Shown one piece after another: positions 39,853 through 47,860 of a stretch of DNA of 49,589 nucleotides (positions are counted from its first letter, which is position 1; each line of letters starts with the position of its first letter). Location of the stretch: positions 1 through 49,589 of the forward strand of contig JAJSLM010000008.1 in the NCBI GenBank assembly GCA_026127925.1. The letters are read 5' to 3'. The position numbers were made by a program, and so were the translations under genes. The DNA is from Thermoplasmatales archaeon. Lineage in GTDB: Archaea > Thermoplasmatota > Thermoplasmata > Thermoplasmatales > Thermoplasmataceae. The notes below the pieces were generated by a model that did not search any database, was not told the origin of the DNA, and worked only from the letters and a program-made list of their open reading frames with translations.

Positions 39853-40540
39853 GCCACTCGTTCAAATTTGAGAATGCTACATTTTCGTCATCAACAAAAG
39901 ACACGTTAATTCCGCTGCTTGATAGCGTGGAGATCAGTGTGCTCCCCTCCGAAATAAGATGATTTTTCATTTTATCGTCGCTATCGTTCCTACCAGGAAA
40001 AGACAGGAGGATCATGATGGAGTAGCTGTAGTTGTTTTCAACGACGAATCTATCGATCTCGTTATCCCTTTCCAGATCGGTCGGTGGTATTGCTTCGGGT
40101 AAAACTACAACATCAATGTCGGCATCAATAGAATCAAGGATTGAGCGCACTGTTTTAAGCAGTTGATTCTGATCTTTGTGGCTTATTTCAAGGAAATTTG
40201 TTCCTGAACACAACATCATGACGTATATTCTCGACGAAAGGAAAAATAAAGTTCTTTCATTGTGTTTTGAAAAATGGATGTCAATTTCTATTGTGCCCCT
40301 CTTTTTTGTGAAAAGATAGCGAATGTTAATGAATATTAAATCCGAAAGTGGCTCGCCCCCTATCCTCATGAACATAACCAGGAATACCGCAAGTAGTACA
40401 AGCAGCACTGCTAAAGGATTGATCCTTATAATGAGGATACAAACAGAAGCAAATCCGAAAAAGATCAACAATCTTTTCAGCTCTATCCCGAACATCGTAG
40501 GCTTGAAATTGTACAGATTTGATGGTATCCTATATTTCAT
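39845..40540 (-). CDS. PrgI/VirB3-like membrane protein
   Basis: 231 residues. The N-terminal 80 residues read YRIPSNLYNFKPTMFGIELK, then two close transmembrane helices (RLLIFFGFASVCILIIRINP, LAVLLVLLAVFLVMFMRI) and GGEPLSDLIFINIRYLFTKK: the PrgI-family layout seen fused or next to VirB4 in Gram-positive and archaeal conjugation systems. The soluble C-terminal part (about 80-231) is not recognised. It lies between the VirB6-like and VirB4-like genes with 4-nt and 8-nt overlaps. Confidence 0.7.
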   Translation of the reverse strand: MKYRIPSNLYNFKPTMFGIELKRLLIFFGFASVCILIIRINPLAVLLVLLAVFLVMFMRIGGEPLSDLIFINIRYLFTKKRGTIEIDIHFSKHNERTLFFLSSRIYVMMLCSGTNFLEISHKDQNQLLKTVRSILDSIDADIDVVVLPEAIPPTDLERDNEIDRFVVENNYSYSIMILLSFPGRNDSDDKMKNHLISEGSTLISTLSSSGINVSFVDDENVAFSNLNEWLG

Positions 40541-41607
40541 AATTCACTATCTGGCTTCCTGTATTTCATTTCCTCATCCAGGATCTGTTTCCATGGAAGT
40601 GAGTTATCCGGCGATCTCTTCATACTCGCTGTTTTTTGCGGGATTCTATCTTGCAGGGGAGAAAGAGCCATGGTCTTCACGCTCCCTCCGATCGAATCAG
40701 ATAACACTGTCCCCCCCAACCCTGATGTCAGACCGATCCCCCTCGAAACTGCTGTGCCCATTGTTAATCCCCCGACGAAACTGAGAAGTGGAAGGGAGGT
40801 GAGTCCTCTGCCAGAGAAGAAGAGTATTGCCGGTATCACTATCGGTACGAACAGGAAAGCAAGCTGAAGAGGAATGTTGGCAGAAAATATAGATGCCATG
40901 TACAGGGAAAGGAGCACAAGAAAAGGATATACCATCATCTCTGCTATAAATTCCCAAACAATCTTCGCATATTTTTTTCCTATGTTTAAAGAGAATAATA
41001 TAGTTGTGAATGGGAGGATCAGAATCATCAATATCATAAGTGCCTGGCGCATCATTAGCACTCCAAAAAGAGATATGACTGCGATAAAATATGCAGATAA
41101 TACGAGAAATTGAAGGACTTCCTGATTCGTGGAACTTATCGGGTGCGAAACTGAGAATTTTGCAAATCCTCCAGAGAAATTATAGAAACTATACCAGTTT
41201 AACCCTATGTTTTTGAACAGGTAATCAAAACTATATTGTAACTCCATGAGAATGCTCTCCACTATCAAAAGAGAGAGGGCGGCTATGGAAATTGCCGCGA
41301 CCAACTTCATAAGGTTATAGCCGGGATTTAGGGGCTTATAGAAGGCGTTGTAGAAAAGGACGGCCAAGGACGATACGATTATTGCTACAGCGGAAATTGG
41401 CAGGAACGCTGATTTAAAAAGCATATTATAAAGATTCAAGAACGACTGGTTCTTCAGGTCCGGAATAAGAAATGCGTTGCTGGGGGAAAGCCCATATGAA
41501 ATCGTGTTATACCAAAAGTATTGTATCAACGTCTTATAGAGCAGATTTATTGCATCTATTATGTAATACAGTATCCCAGTTGCGATCTTTAGTGAGATCA
41601 TCTTCAT
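40537..41607 (-). CDS. VirB6/CedA-like polytopic membrane protein
   Basis: 356 residues with about seven hydrophobic segments, among them SAFLPISAVAIIVSSLAVLF, YNLMKLVAAISIAALSLLIV, QALMILMILILPFTTILFSL and LAFLFVPIVIPAILFF. A C-terminal glycine-rich tail follows (GLTSGLGGTVLSD). The block around MRQALMILMILILPFTT is the type of conserved region seen in TrbL/VirB6 and CedA. It would form the inner-membrane channel. It starts with a 4-nt overlap after the VirB2-like gene. Confidence 0.7.
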   Translation of the reverse strand: MKMISLKIATGILYYIIDAINLLYKTLIQYFWYNTISYGLSPSNAFLIPDLKNQSFLNLYNMLFKSAFLPISAVAIIVSSLAVLFYNAFYKPLNPGYNLMKLVAAISIAALSLLIVESILMELQYSFDYLFKNIGLNWYSFYNFSGGFAKFSVSHPISSTNQEVLQFLVLSAYFIAVISLFGVLMMRQALMILMILILPFTTILFSLNIGKKYAKIVWEFIAEMMVYPFLVLLSLYMASIFSANIPLQLAFLFVPIVIPAILFFSGRGLTSLPLLSFVGGLTMGTAVSRGIGLTSGLGGTVLSDSIGGSVKTMALSPLQDRIPQKTASMKRSPDNSLPWKQILDEEMKYRKPDSEL

Positions 41608-41894
41608 GAGCCCGTGATTATGAATGTTACAACGGTGTATAGAATTCCACTAACTGCTATGACGTAAATAAACGTCCCTATGAGAGCATTTTTCATTCTT
41701 GCTTTTGCCTCGTACCTCCGATTCTCGTCTGCACCAAAAAAGCTTATTGCAATAGGTATCCAAAGAATTGCTATTATTATGGCTGATACCGAGGCAACTA
41801 TCTCATATATCCTTCCGGTTATGCCTGAAATTTGCGATGGAAGGGACGAAGTAAATGGTCCGAACAATATTGCACTTATTGTAGTAAGTTCCAT
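41604..41894 (-). CDS. VirB2/TrbC-like small two-helix pilin candidate
   Basis: 96 residues. Two hydrophobic helices (about 30-53 IVASVSAIIIAILWIPIAIS and about 71-93 IGTFIYVIAVSGILYTVVTF) are separated by a basic loop GADENRRYEAKARMKN. This is the hairpin shape of VirB2/TrbC pilins and of CedA1/TedC in archaeal DNA-import systems. No signal peptide cleavage site is obvious. First gene of the four-gene operon; a TATA-like element lies 20-33 nt upstream. Confidence 0.65.
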   Translation of the reverse strand: MELTTISAILFGPFTSSLPSQISGITGRIYEIVASVSAIIIAILWIPIAISFFGADENRRYEAKARMKNALIGTFIYVIAVSGILYTVVTFIITGS

Positions 41895-41909
41895 TGTTTA
41901 ATTACATGC

Positions 41910-41930
41910 ATTAGTTGTATAAATTATATT
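41910..41930 (-). promoter_or_regulatory. TATA-like promoter of the T4SS-like operon
   Basis: Read on the minus strand, AAATATAATTTATACAA lies 20-36 nt before the ATG at 41894, overlapping the stop of the thioesterase gene. The operon probably has its own, leaderless transcript. Confidence 0.45.
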
Positions 41931-42418
41931 TCTTTTGGTACCTTCTTTTTTGCCTCTTGCAGGTTTATCAATCTGGCTTCGCTTCTCTTTTTTCCCTCGT
42001 TAAACCGTCGAATGGTATCCTCCTCATCAAGGACCAATGGAGGCACTTCTGTTGGTTTACCATCCTGGGTAATTGCCACGTAGGTAAGGAAACAAGTTGT
42101 GGTGAATTTCTTGTCTCCCGTTAAGCTGTCCTCGGCATAAACATCTACTTCCACTTCCATAGTACTTCTGGTCACATAATTTAGTCTGGATGCTAAATGT
42201 ACTATGTCCCCAAGATGAATGGGAGAAAGGAAAAAGAGGCTGTCTATACTCCCTGTAACATTTCTTCTTCTGGAATGCCGTGCAGCCGTTATTGAGGCAA
42301 CATTGTCTATCCATTCGACTAAACGTCCTCCATAAAGATCATTTATCGGATTCGTGTCTGTAGGCAGCACAATACGTTCAAGCTCGGCGAAGGAATCCTT
42401 CCAAGATTTACTTTCCAT
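41924..42418 (-). CDS. Hotdog-fold acyl-CoA thioesterase
   Basis: 164 residues; single hotdog domain with DTNPINDLYGGRLVEWIDNV (the catalytic Asn/Asp-rich region of the BACH-type thioesterases) and FFLSPIHLGDIVHLASRLNY. It hydrolyses acyl-CoA to the acid. It reads in the same direction as the T4SS-like operon, 29 nt upstream, but its function is metabolic. Confidence 0.85.
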   Translation of the reverse strand: MESKSWKDSFAELERIVLPTDTNPINDLYGGRLVEWIDNVASITAARHSRRRNVTGSIDSLFFLSPIHLGDIVHLASRLNYVTRSTMEVEVDVYAEDSLTGDKKFTTTCFLTYVAITQDGKPTEVPPLVLDEEDTIRRFNEGKKRSEARLINLQEAKKKVPKEI

Positions 42419-42593
42419 GAGGACTGTTATGGTCTTTTTTGTAATAACATTTCTTATTGTTTAATAATATTTTCTAAGTTGTTAAAAATATCTAAAGTTC
42501 TTCGTCTAATATTAAATCTAAGAAACATATTATATTTCAAAAAATAACCATGGACAAAAAACTTAATAATAACTTATTCGTTAATGTCTGACA

Positions 42594-42806
42594 ATGAATG
42601 CTATTCTGAAATTTATCTTGCTTGCTATACCGTATTTTTTTATGGTACTTGGAATAGGTATTTACGACCGAGTAAATCCAACGCTTGGTGGGTGGCCATT
42701 TTTTTATTGGTACCAGCTAGTGTGGATATTTATAGCAGCGATTTTGATCTCCATGGTGTATTTGTTAGAAAGAAAGGACAAGAACCTTGGAGCAGGTGGT
42801 GCATAA
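42594..42806 (+). CDS. DUF3311 small membrane protein, symporter partner
   Basis: 70 residues with two hydrophobic helices: LKFILLAIPYFFMVLGIGIY and FYWYQLVWIFIAAILISMVY, and the conserved RVNPTLGGWPFFYW between. DUF3311 proteins are almost always encoded directly before an SSS symporter, as here; the ATG of the symporter follows the stop codon immediately. Confidence 0.85.
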   Translation: MNAILKFILLAIPYFFMVLGIGIYDRVNPTLGGWPFFYWYQLVWIFIAAILISMVYLLERKDKNLGAGGA

Positions 42807-44309
42807 ATGGGATCATTTGCTCTTGGAGATTACGTCATATTCTTTGTAATAGTAATCGGTGTGCTCGTAGCTGGTTTTCTTGCCTATTTCTGGAGAAAGC
42901 CAAAAACAATGGAAGATATCTCTGAATGGGGTATCGGAGGGCATAGGTTTGGAACGGTTGTCATCTGGTTCCTGCTGGGTGGGGATCTCTATACTGCGTA
43001 TACCCTAGTCGCAGTTCCTGGACTTGCTTCATCCTCTGGTGCTCTCGGAATGTATGCCATAACTTATGGGATTATGATCTATCCAATAGTTTATGCTACG
43101 ATGCCTAGGATGTGGAATGTTTCAAAGAGAAGGGGTTACATCACGGCTGCGGATTATGTGAAGGACAGATTTTCCAGTAGATCGTTGGCTATGATCATTG
43201 CCCTGACTGGCGTCGTCGCTGAAATCCCTTACATTGCATTGCAAATCGTAGGCATAAAATTCGTCATGGAATCCCTGGCCATTCCTGCGACAATTGGCCT
43301 ATCGATTGCATTCCTCCTTGTAGCCGGCTTTACTTTTTTCAGTGGTTTGAGAGCACCTGCACTTACAGCTATAATAAAGGACGCAATAATATGGGCTGCA
43401 GTGATTGTGATAGTCATTTACGTCCCGATAAAGCTGGGTGGATTTGCACATATGTTTCAGAGCGCTGCTGCAATAAGCCCTATAACAGTAAAATTAAGCC
43501 CGTCCCTTGAGCTCGGATATGTTACACTTGCCCTAGGATCTGCACTGGCACTTTTCCTTTACCCACATGCAATAACCGGAACACTTGGTGCAAAGAACAC
43601 CAAGACAATTCGTAGAAATTCAGCCCTTTTGCCTCTATATAACGTTCTTCTTCTTTTTGTGGCAATTATCGGGATAGCCGCCGTTGTTCAACGTGGCTCT
43701 CTCTACCCATCGAACCTCAGTAGTCTTGCATTTCCGGATGTGGTGCTGAAAATGTTTCCATCAGCATTCACCGCATTTGCTTTCGCTGCAGTTGTTGTTG
43801 GAAGTATAGTTCCAGCTTCCATAATGGCGCTTGGATCGGCGAACTTACTTACAAGAAACGTTTACTACGAGTACATAAATCAGAAAGCATCTTCTAAGAC
43901 ACAGTCATGGCTATCTAGATTCCTTGTCATAGTCATAATCGTGCTTGCGCTCTTGTTTTCATTCATTCCGGTTGCTTCTAAGGACATAATATTCCTGCAG
44001 ACGTTTGGTGGTGCATTTATCCTGCAAACTCTGCCTGCGGTCTTTATCTCACTCTATACCAGAAAATTGAACAAGTGGGCTGTTGCTGCGGGATGGTTGG
44101 TCGGACTGGGATCGGCCCTCTATTTCCTGTTCGAGATTTCGTTCGCATCTAGTCTATATAAACCGTTAGACTTCATCTACATAGGTATTTTTTCGCTGGT
44201 CTTGAATCTCGCAACGGTCGGAATAGCTATGCTGATATTTTATCTTACGGGAAAGGTGAAGAACGAGGGAATAATTTGGGACTCAGAATTCCAAGATTTC
44301 GAAAAATAA
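42807..44309 (+). CDS. Sodium:solute symporter (SSS) family permease
   Basis: 500 residues with about 13 hydrophobic segments. Family features include WGIGGHRFGTVVIWFLLGGD near the N-terminus, FTFFSGLRAPALTAIIKDAI in the middle and AVVVGSIVPASIMALGSANL, as in MctP/PanF/ActP-like transporters of monocarboxylates and amino acids. Substrate unknown. Paired with DUF3311. A T-rich stretch follows the stop. Confidence 0.88.
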   Translation: MGSFALGDYVIFFVIVIGVLVAGFLAYFWRKPKTMEDISEWGIGGHRFGTVVIWFLLGGDLYTAYTLVAVPGLASSSGALGMYAITYGIMIYPIVYATMPRMWNVSKRRGYITAADYVKDRFSSRSLAMIIALTGVVAEIPYIALQIVGIKFVMESLAIPATIGLSIAFLLVAGFTFFSGLRAPALTAIIKDAIIWAAVIVIVIYVPIKLGGFAHMFQSAAAISPITVKLSPSLELGYVTLALGSALALFLYPHAITGTLGAKNTKTIRRNSALLPLYNVLLLFVAIIGIAAVVQRGSLYPSNLSSLAFPDVVLKMFPSAFTAFAFAAVVVGSIVPASIMALGSANLLTRNVYYEYINQKASSKTQSWLSRFLVIVIIVLALLFSFIPVASKDIIFLQTFGGAFILQTLPAVFISLYTRKLNKWAVAAGWLVGLGSALYFLFEISFASSLYKPLDFIYIGIFSLVLNLATVGIAMLIFYLTGKVKNEGIIWDSEFQDFEK

Positions 44310-44336
44310 TTTTTTTCTAATTTTTTTAAAAACCTT
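44310..44336 (+). terminator. T-rich terminator
   Basis: ATTTTTTTCTAATTTTTTT directly follows the symporter stop codon, a typical archaeal poly-T terminator. Confidence 0.5.
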
Positions 44337-44503
44337 CACTAATTCTTAATTTTCAGTTTGTTTTACATTCCTTAAATATGGCCTATATTCTTTTTCTTCG
44401 GGCTACATGAAGCTCAATTAAAAATAACATTCCTATGGCTCCCCTAATTGTATCACATATCAAATATGTGAGCCGAAAACCACCAGCAATTAAAAAATAA
44501 TAC

Positions 44504-45220
44504 ATGCTATTACCGAATGTGTCTATCGAGGGGATTGATGCTGAGAAATCGTTGGCTGCCAAGGAAGCTGTGGATCTAGTTAGGGAGAACACAGTGGTCG
44601 GACTAGGTACGGGGTCTACGGTGGCATATTTTATAAAACATCTTGCCGAAAAGGTTTCTGGTGGTCTAAATATAAAATGCGTTGCCACATCGACAGACAC
44701 AAAAACTATGGCAAGAAAACTTGGAATAAAAGTTGTCGAAAGCATACCTGATGGTATTGATTTAGATGTGGATGGAGCAGATGAGATTGATCTACGTGGA
44801 AATATGATAAAAGGTGGGGGCGGCGCTCTTCTGAGAGAGAAGATTGTCGCCAGCAGGAGCAAAAAAATCTGTATCATCATCGACAGTTCTAAACTAAAAT
44901 CTGCAGGTATCGGTAAATTCACTGTACCTATAGAGATATTCCCTTTCCTAAGAAACACAACCGTTGAGATGCTGGAGAATATGGGTGGCAAGTGCACATT
45001 ACGTGATAATGGCACGTTCAAGACAGATAACGGAAATCACATAGTTGATTGCGATTTTGGAATCATAACGAATCCAAAAATTCTGGAAAGGAAAATAAAA
45101 ATGATTCCTGGGGTTGCGGAAGTCGGAATTTTCACAAACTTGTGCGATCTTATAATTATTGGTGAAAAAAATAAGGTTAAAAAAATTGAGGTAAAAAGGT
45201 CTAAACGCGGAATCCTTTGA
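44504..45220 (+). CDS. rpiA: Ribose-5-phosphate isomerase A
   Basis: 238 residues. Phosphate loop VVGLGTGSTVAYFI, active-site DVDGADEIDLRGNMIKGGGGALLREK, and C-terminal GVAEVGIFTNLCDLIIIG. It interconverts ribose-5-phosphate and ribulose-5-phosphate, needed for nucleotide synthesis in an organism that probably lacks an oxidative pentose pathway. It overlaps the 3' end of the convergent winged-helix gene by 20 nt. Confidence 0.94.
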   Translation: MLLPNVSIEGIDAEKSLAAKEAVDLVRENTVVGLGTGSTVAYFIKHLAEKVSGGLNIKCVATSTDTKTMARKLGIKVVESIPDGIDLDVDGADEIDLRGNMIKGGGGALLREKIVASRSKKICIIIDSSKLKSAGIGKFTVPIEIFPFLRNTTVEMLENMGGKCTLRDNGTFKTDNGNHIVDCDFGIITNPKILERKIKMIPGVAEVGIFTNLCDLIIIGEKNKVKKIEVKRSKRGIL

Positions 45221-45557
45221 TTCTGCTGATATTCTCGTTTATCTCGTTAATTTTGTTTGCCTGTGTTTGAATGATTTCATCGAGAATCTCATTGAAGCTC
45301 TTTGAAAGCTTGTATCCGTGTATTGGTCTGCCTTTTCCTTCTCTTTTTAAGTTCCTTTTGGTTATCCAATTCTTTCGTCTCAACCATTGCATTGCAACAG
45401 AAACCTCAGGCTGCCTTAGTCCGGTTTCTCTCTCTATCTCCACACTAGTTACCTCATCTTTGTCCCTGATGTAAACAAGCGTGTAGGCTACGCTACGCGG
45501 GATATCCGAAAGGATGAGATACTTTGCCAGTTTATCACTTAATTCCGAAAGTGTCAT
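45201..45557 (-). CDS. Winged-helix transcription regulator
   Basis: 118 residues: IPRSVAYTLVYIRDKDEVTSVEI, ETGLRQPEVSVAMQWLRRKN (recognition helix), the wing KREGKGRPIHGYKLSKSF, then a C-terminal helix that may dimerise. Similar archaeal MarR/TrmB-like proteins are common; target unknown. Upstream, a long A/T-rich stretch (ATTATAATTATATATATATG, about 45573-45593) forms its promoter region and could hold an operator. Confidence 0.75.
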   Translation of the reverse strand: MTLSELSDKLAKYLILSDIPRSVAYTLVYIRDKDEVTSVEIERETGLRQPEVSVAMQWLRRKNWITKRNLKREGKGRPIHGYKLSKSFNEILDEIIQTQANKINEINENISRIKGFRV

Positions 45558-45652
45558 ACGATCTATCCCTAATATTATAATTATATATATATGTAACTAT
45601 ATTGAATAATTACTTGTATATTTCTTTTACGGAAAACGGAAATTTAAAAAAT

Positions 45653-45913
45653 TTATTGGGATTTAGCCAACGCTTCCAACTTGCTTATAACGGTATAAAG
45701 AGCAGCCCTGCCATGAGAAGGTACATTTGGATCATTCGCCATTTCCTCAAGTACCGACACAGCAGACGCGCACTTAATATCAAGACTTTCCCTTCCCGTC
45801 ATAAGCCTGTTCTTTGAATCTGTCGCGTTTCTTCTCACATTCCTTGGAACTGTAGTATCTTGCGACAATTCATCCAGAAGGAACAGAACCTCATCATATA
45901 ACTGTTTATCCAT
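45653..45913 (-). CDS. UPF0147 family protein
   Basis: 86 residues from ATG 45913 (GGAG upstream). DKQLYDEVLFLLDELSQDTT, VPRNVRRNATDSKNRL and DPNVPSHGRAALYTVISKLE identify this conserved archaeal helical family of unknown function. Encoded 4 nt after the Lrp-like gene. Confidence 0.88.
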   Translation of the reverse strand: MDKQLYDEVLFLLDELSQDTTVPRNVRRNATDSKNRLMTGRESLDIKCASAVSVLEEMANDPNVPSHGRAALYTVISKLEALAKSQ

Positions 45914-45917
45914 AGTA

Positions 45918-46232
45918 TCACGCTCCAATCCTCCTTCCCATCTCCTTCTTTATGGATAGTACCATCATTGTCTTGGATTTCTTAACCCCTTCAACATTTA
46001 CAACCTCTTTGACCAAGAAGTCCTGAAATTCATTGTAATCTGGAAATCTCACCTTTAGCATTACATCATAATCCCCCGTAACAATAAACACGTCCTCAAC
46101 GTGCTTCATTGTGGAGAATTTCTCTCCGACTGCGTCTACCATATCCATGTCAGCCTCGATGCCTATCAAGGCGGTTACTATTCTTTCTCCGTAATACTTT
46201 TCCATTGAAACAGAAAGCTCTTCAGAATCCAT
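45918..46232 (-). CDS. Stand-alone Lrp/AsnC ligand-binding (RAM) domain protein
   Basis: 104 residues from ATG 46232 (GTG 46241 is an alternative). It consists of the Lrp/AsnC effector domain only, with VTALIGIEADMDMVDAVGEK, VEDVFIVTGDYDVMLKVRF and GVKKSKTMMVLS. No HTH is present, so it may bind an amino acid and assemble with a full Lrp regulator. In a unit with the UPF0147 gene. Confidence 0.82.
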   Translation of the reverse strand: MDSEELSVSMEKYYGERIVTALIGIEADMDMVDAVGEKFSTMKHVEDVFIVTGDYDVMLKVRFPDYNEFQDFLVKEVVNVEGVKKSKTMMVLSIKKEMGRRIGA

Positions 46233-46368
46233 ATATATCACTTCAGAAACATACCAACGTTAGTTAAAGGGTATCGAACGATCCGTTTTAACATTTTGTT
46301 AATGTTCCGGCTTGACCGGTTTTAATGTCAATATTTTTAAGGTGTATGAATATTCACGGTTTACAAAA

Positions 46369-46470
46369 CCCGGCTTAGCTCAGTTGGTAGAGCGGCGGAC
46401 TGTAGAGGGAATCCACGGCTGGAAAACCGCCGTAATCCGCAGGTCTCTGGTTCAAATCCGGAAGCCGGGA
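46369..46470 (+). tRNA. tRNA-Tyr (GUA) with a 29-nt intron
   Basis: CCCGGCT pairs with AGCCGGG, discriminator A. The anticodon stem GCGGA/TCCGC holds CTGTAG | A, with anticodon GTA at 46402-46404. An intron at 46406-46434 (after position 37, the canonical archaeal site) separates the halves. Removal leaves 73 nt. A TATA-like AATATTTTTAA lies about 30-40 nt upstream. No CCA is encoded. Confidence 0.9.
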
Positions 46471-46672
46471 TATGTGATCATATACGCAGAGCCTGATATC
46501 TTTTGTATCTCGCATATATTTTTCTTGGCCCATTGATGTTGGTCTACTTCGCAACGTGCATCCCATGTTACACGAAGAGTTCACGTAAGGTCATGTCATT
46601 TCCTAAGAATACGTTTAATAACATGCCATGAACAACGAGACTTCAAACATAAACGGTGAATGTTGGCATCAT

Positions 46673-47011
46673 TCACAATCTATGCAGGGATTTAATTATC
46701 ATGTATCCGACTATGTATGATATAGCTGCCATATGGCCTGCAATTAGGACTACAACAGTGGCCAGTATGTTTAAATCTCCTCGAATGTAAAAGAAGAAAA
46801 AAATTACATAATAGATTGAAAGCGCTATAAGCGTCCAAATAACGTTTTTCTTAAGACCGGATTTAGAACGTGTCAGTGTTATTTTCGCTCTATTTTGGAT
46901 TATAGTTCCCAGGCCAAGGCACACCGGGCAAACATCCTGATGTGAGTTTTCGTCGGTAACAAATCCTGTCCCGTTGCATCTCTCACATATGACCTCTTCT
47001 TTTTTATCCAA
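46673..47011 (-). CDS. Membrane protein with a DnaJ-like zinc-finger motif
   Basis: 112 residues. The N-terminal 35 residues contain ICERCNGTGFVTDE and VCPVCLGLGTII, two CxxCxGxG motifs that form a DnaJ-type zinc ribbon. The rest has two to three hydrophobic segments (VIWTLIALSIYYVIFFFFYI, LATVVVLIAGHMAAISYIVG). Function unknown; possibly zinc-dependent protein binding at the membrane. Confidence 0.7.
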   Translation of the reverse strand: MDKKEEVICERCNGTGFVTDENSHQDVCPVCLGLGTIIQNRAKITLTRSKSGLKKNVIWTLIALSIYYVIFFFFYIRGDLNILATVVVLIAGHMAAISYIVGYMIIKSLHRL

Positions 47012-47074
47012 CGATTAACAATAGATCATCTTACAATATAGAATTTGTCAAATATCTCTCATGGCGACAACACA

Positions 47075-47860
47075 TCAATCAAAAACGATTCCACTCAATC
47101 TCACTGCAAAAACAAGAAACGCAGTATGTCCTATCATGTTGTTGTCCGGTCTTACCGCGGATTCCCTGACCAAGAGATTCCTTTTCACGATCTCGAATGT
47201 TTCAAGATAATAAAATCCAAATTTGTGCAGGGATAGTACTGTTTTCTCAACCTGGTTGAAAGTTGGAAGATAACACGAAACAATAGATCCAGGCCTGACA
47301 TACCTGGAGAGATTTTCGATACTATTCCAAGGCTCCGGAATATCCAGGACTACAGCATCGAATTTGCGATCTAATTTTACAGTGGCAATGTCTTCGTTAA
47401 CTAATGTCCAGTTGTTGAAATCGGAAATTGACGACAGATTCTTTTTTGCAAGTTCAATATATTTCTGTTCCTTCTCAACTGTCACAAGTGTCCCATTATT
47501 TCCTAATGCTGTGAGTATAGAATAGCTCAGCGCTCCAGAACCGGCCCCAGCTTCCAAGACATTCATTCTAGGACTAATTTTGCAGTATCCTATTATAATA
47601 GATGCATCCCAGGCCTGTATGATCTGCGCTCCACGTTCAGCAAAGTCCTTGAAGTAGACGGGACCAGGTGGCATAGCTATGAATTGATCTCTACCAATCG
47701 AAATTGTATCGCCCGGAGAAATTGCAAGATTCGAATCCAGCTGCACTTTTTTTCCCCTTATTATCGCAAGATTTGTCTCCGTATACAATAAGCCGGAAGC
47801 GTCATCTGATTTTAAAAGGAGGATCCTCCCTTTGCTGTCTATTTTAGTATTTTCCGCCAT
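47075..47860 (-). CDS. trmI: tRNA (adenine-57/58-N1)-methyltransferase
   Basis: 261 residues from ATG 47860. N-terminal beta domain, then MPPGPVYFKDFAERGAQIIQ, the SAM site VLEAGAGSGALSYSI and VLDIPEPWNSI, all typical of TrmI. Makes m1A in the T-loop of tRNA, a modification linked to heat stability in archaea. Overlaps the upstream glycerate kinase by 17 nt. Confidence 0.92.
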   Translation of the reverse strand: MAENTKIDSKGRILLLKSDDASGLLYTETNLAIIRGKKVQLDSNLAISPGDTISIGRDQFIAMPPGPVYFKDFAERGAQIIQAWDASIIIGYCKISPRMNVLEAGAGSGALSYSILTALGNNGTLVTVEKEQKYIELAKKNLSSISDFNNWTLVNEDIATVKLDRKFDAVVLDIPEPWNSIENLSRYVRPGSIVSCYLPTFNQVEKTVLSLHKFGFYYLETFEIVKRNLLVRESAVRPDNNMIGHTAFLVFAVRLSGIVFD

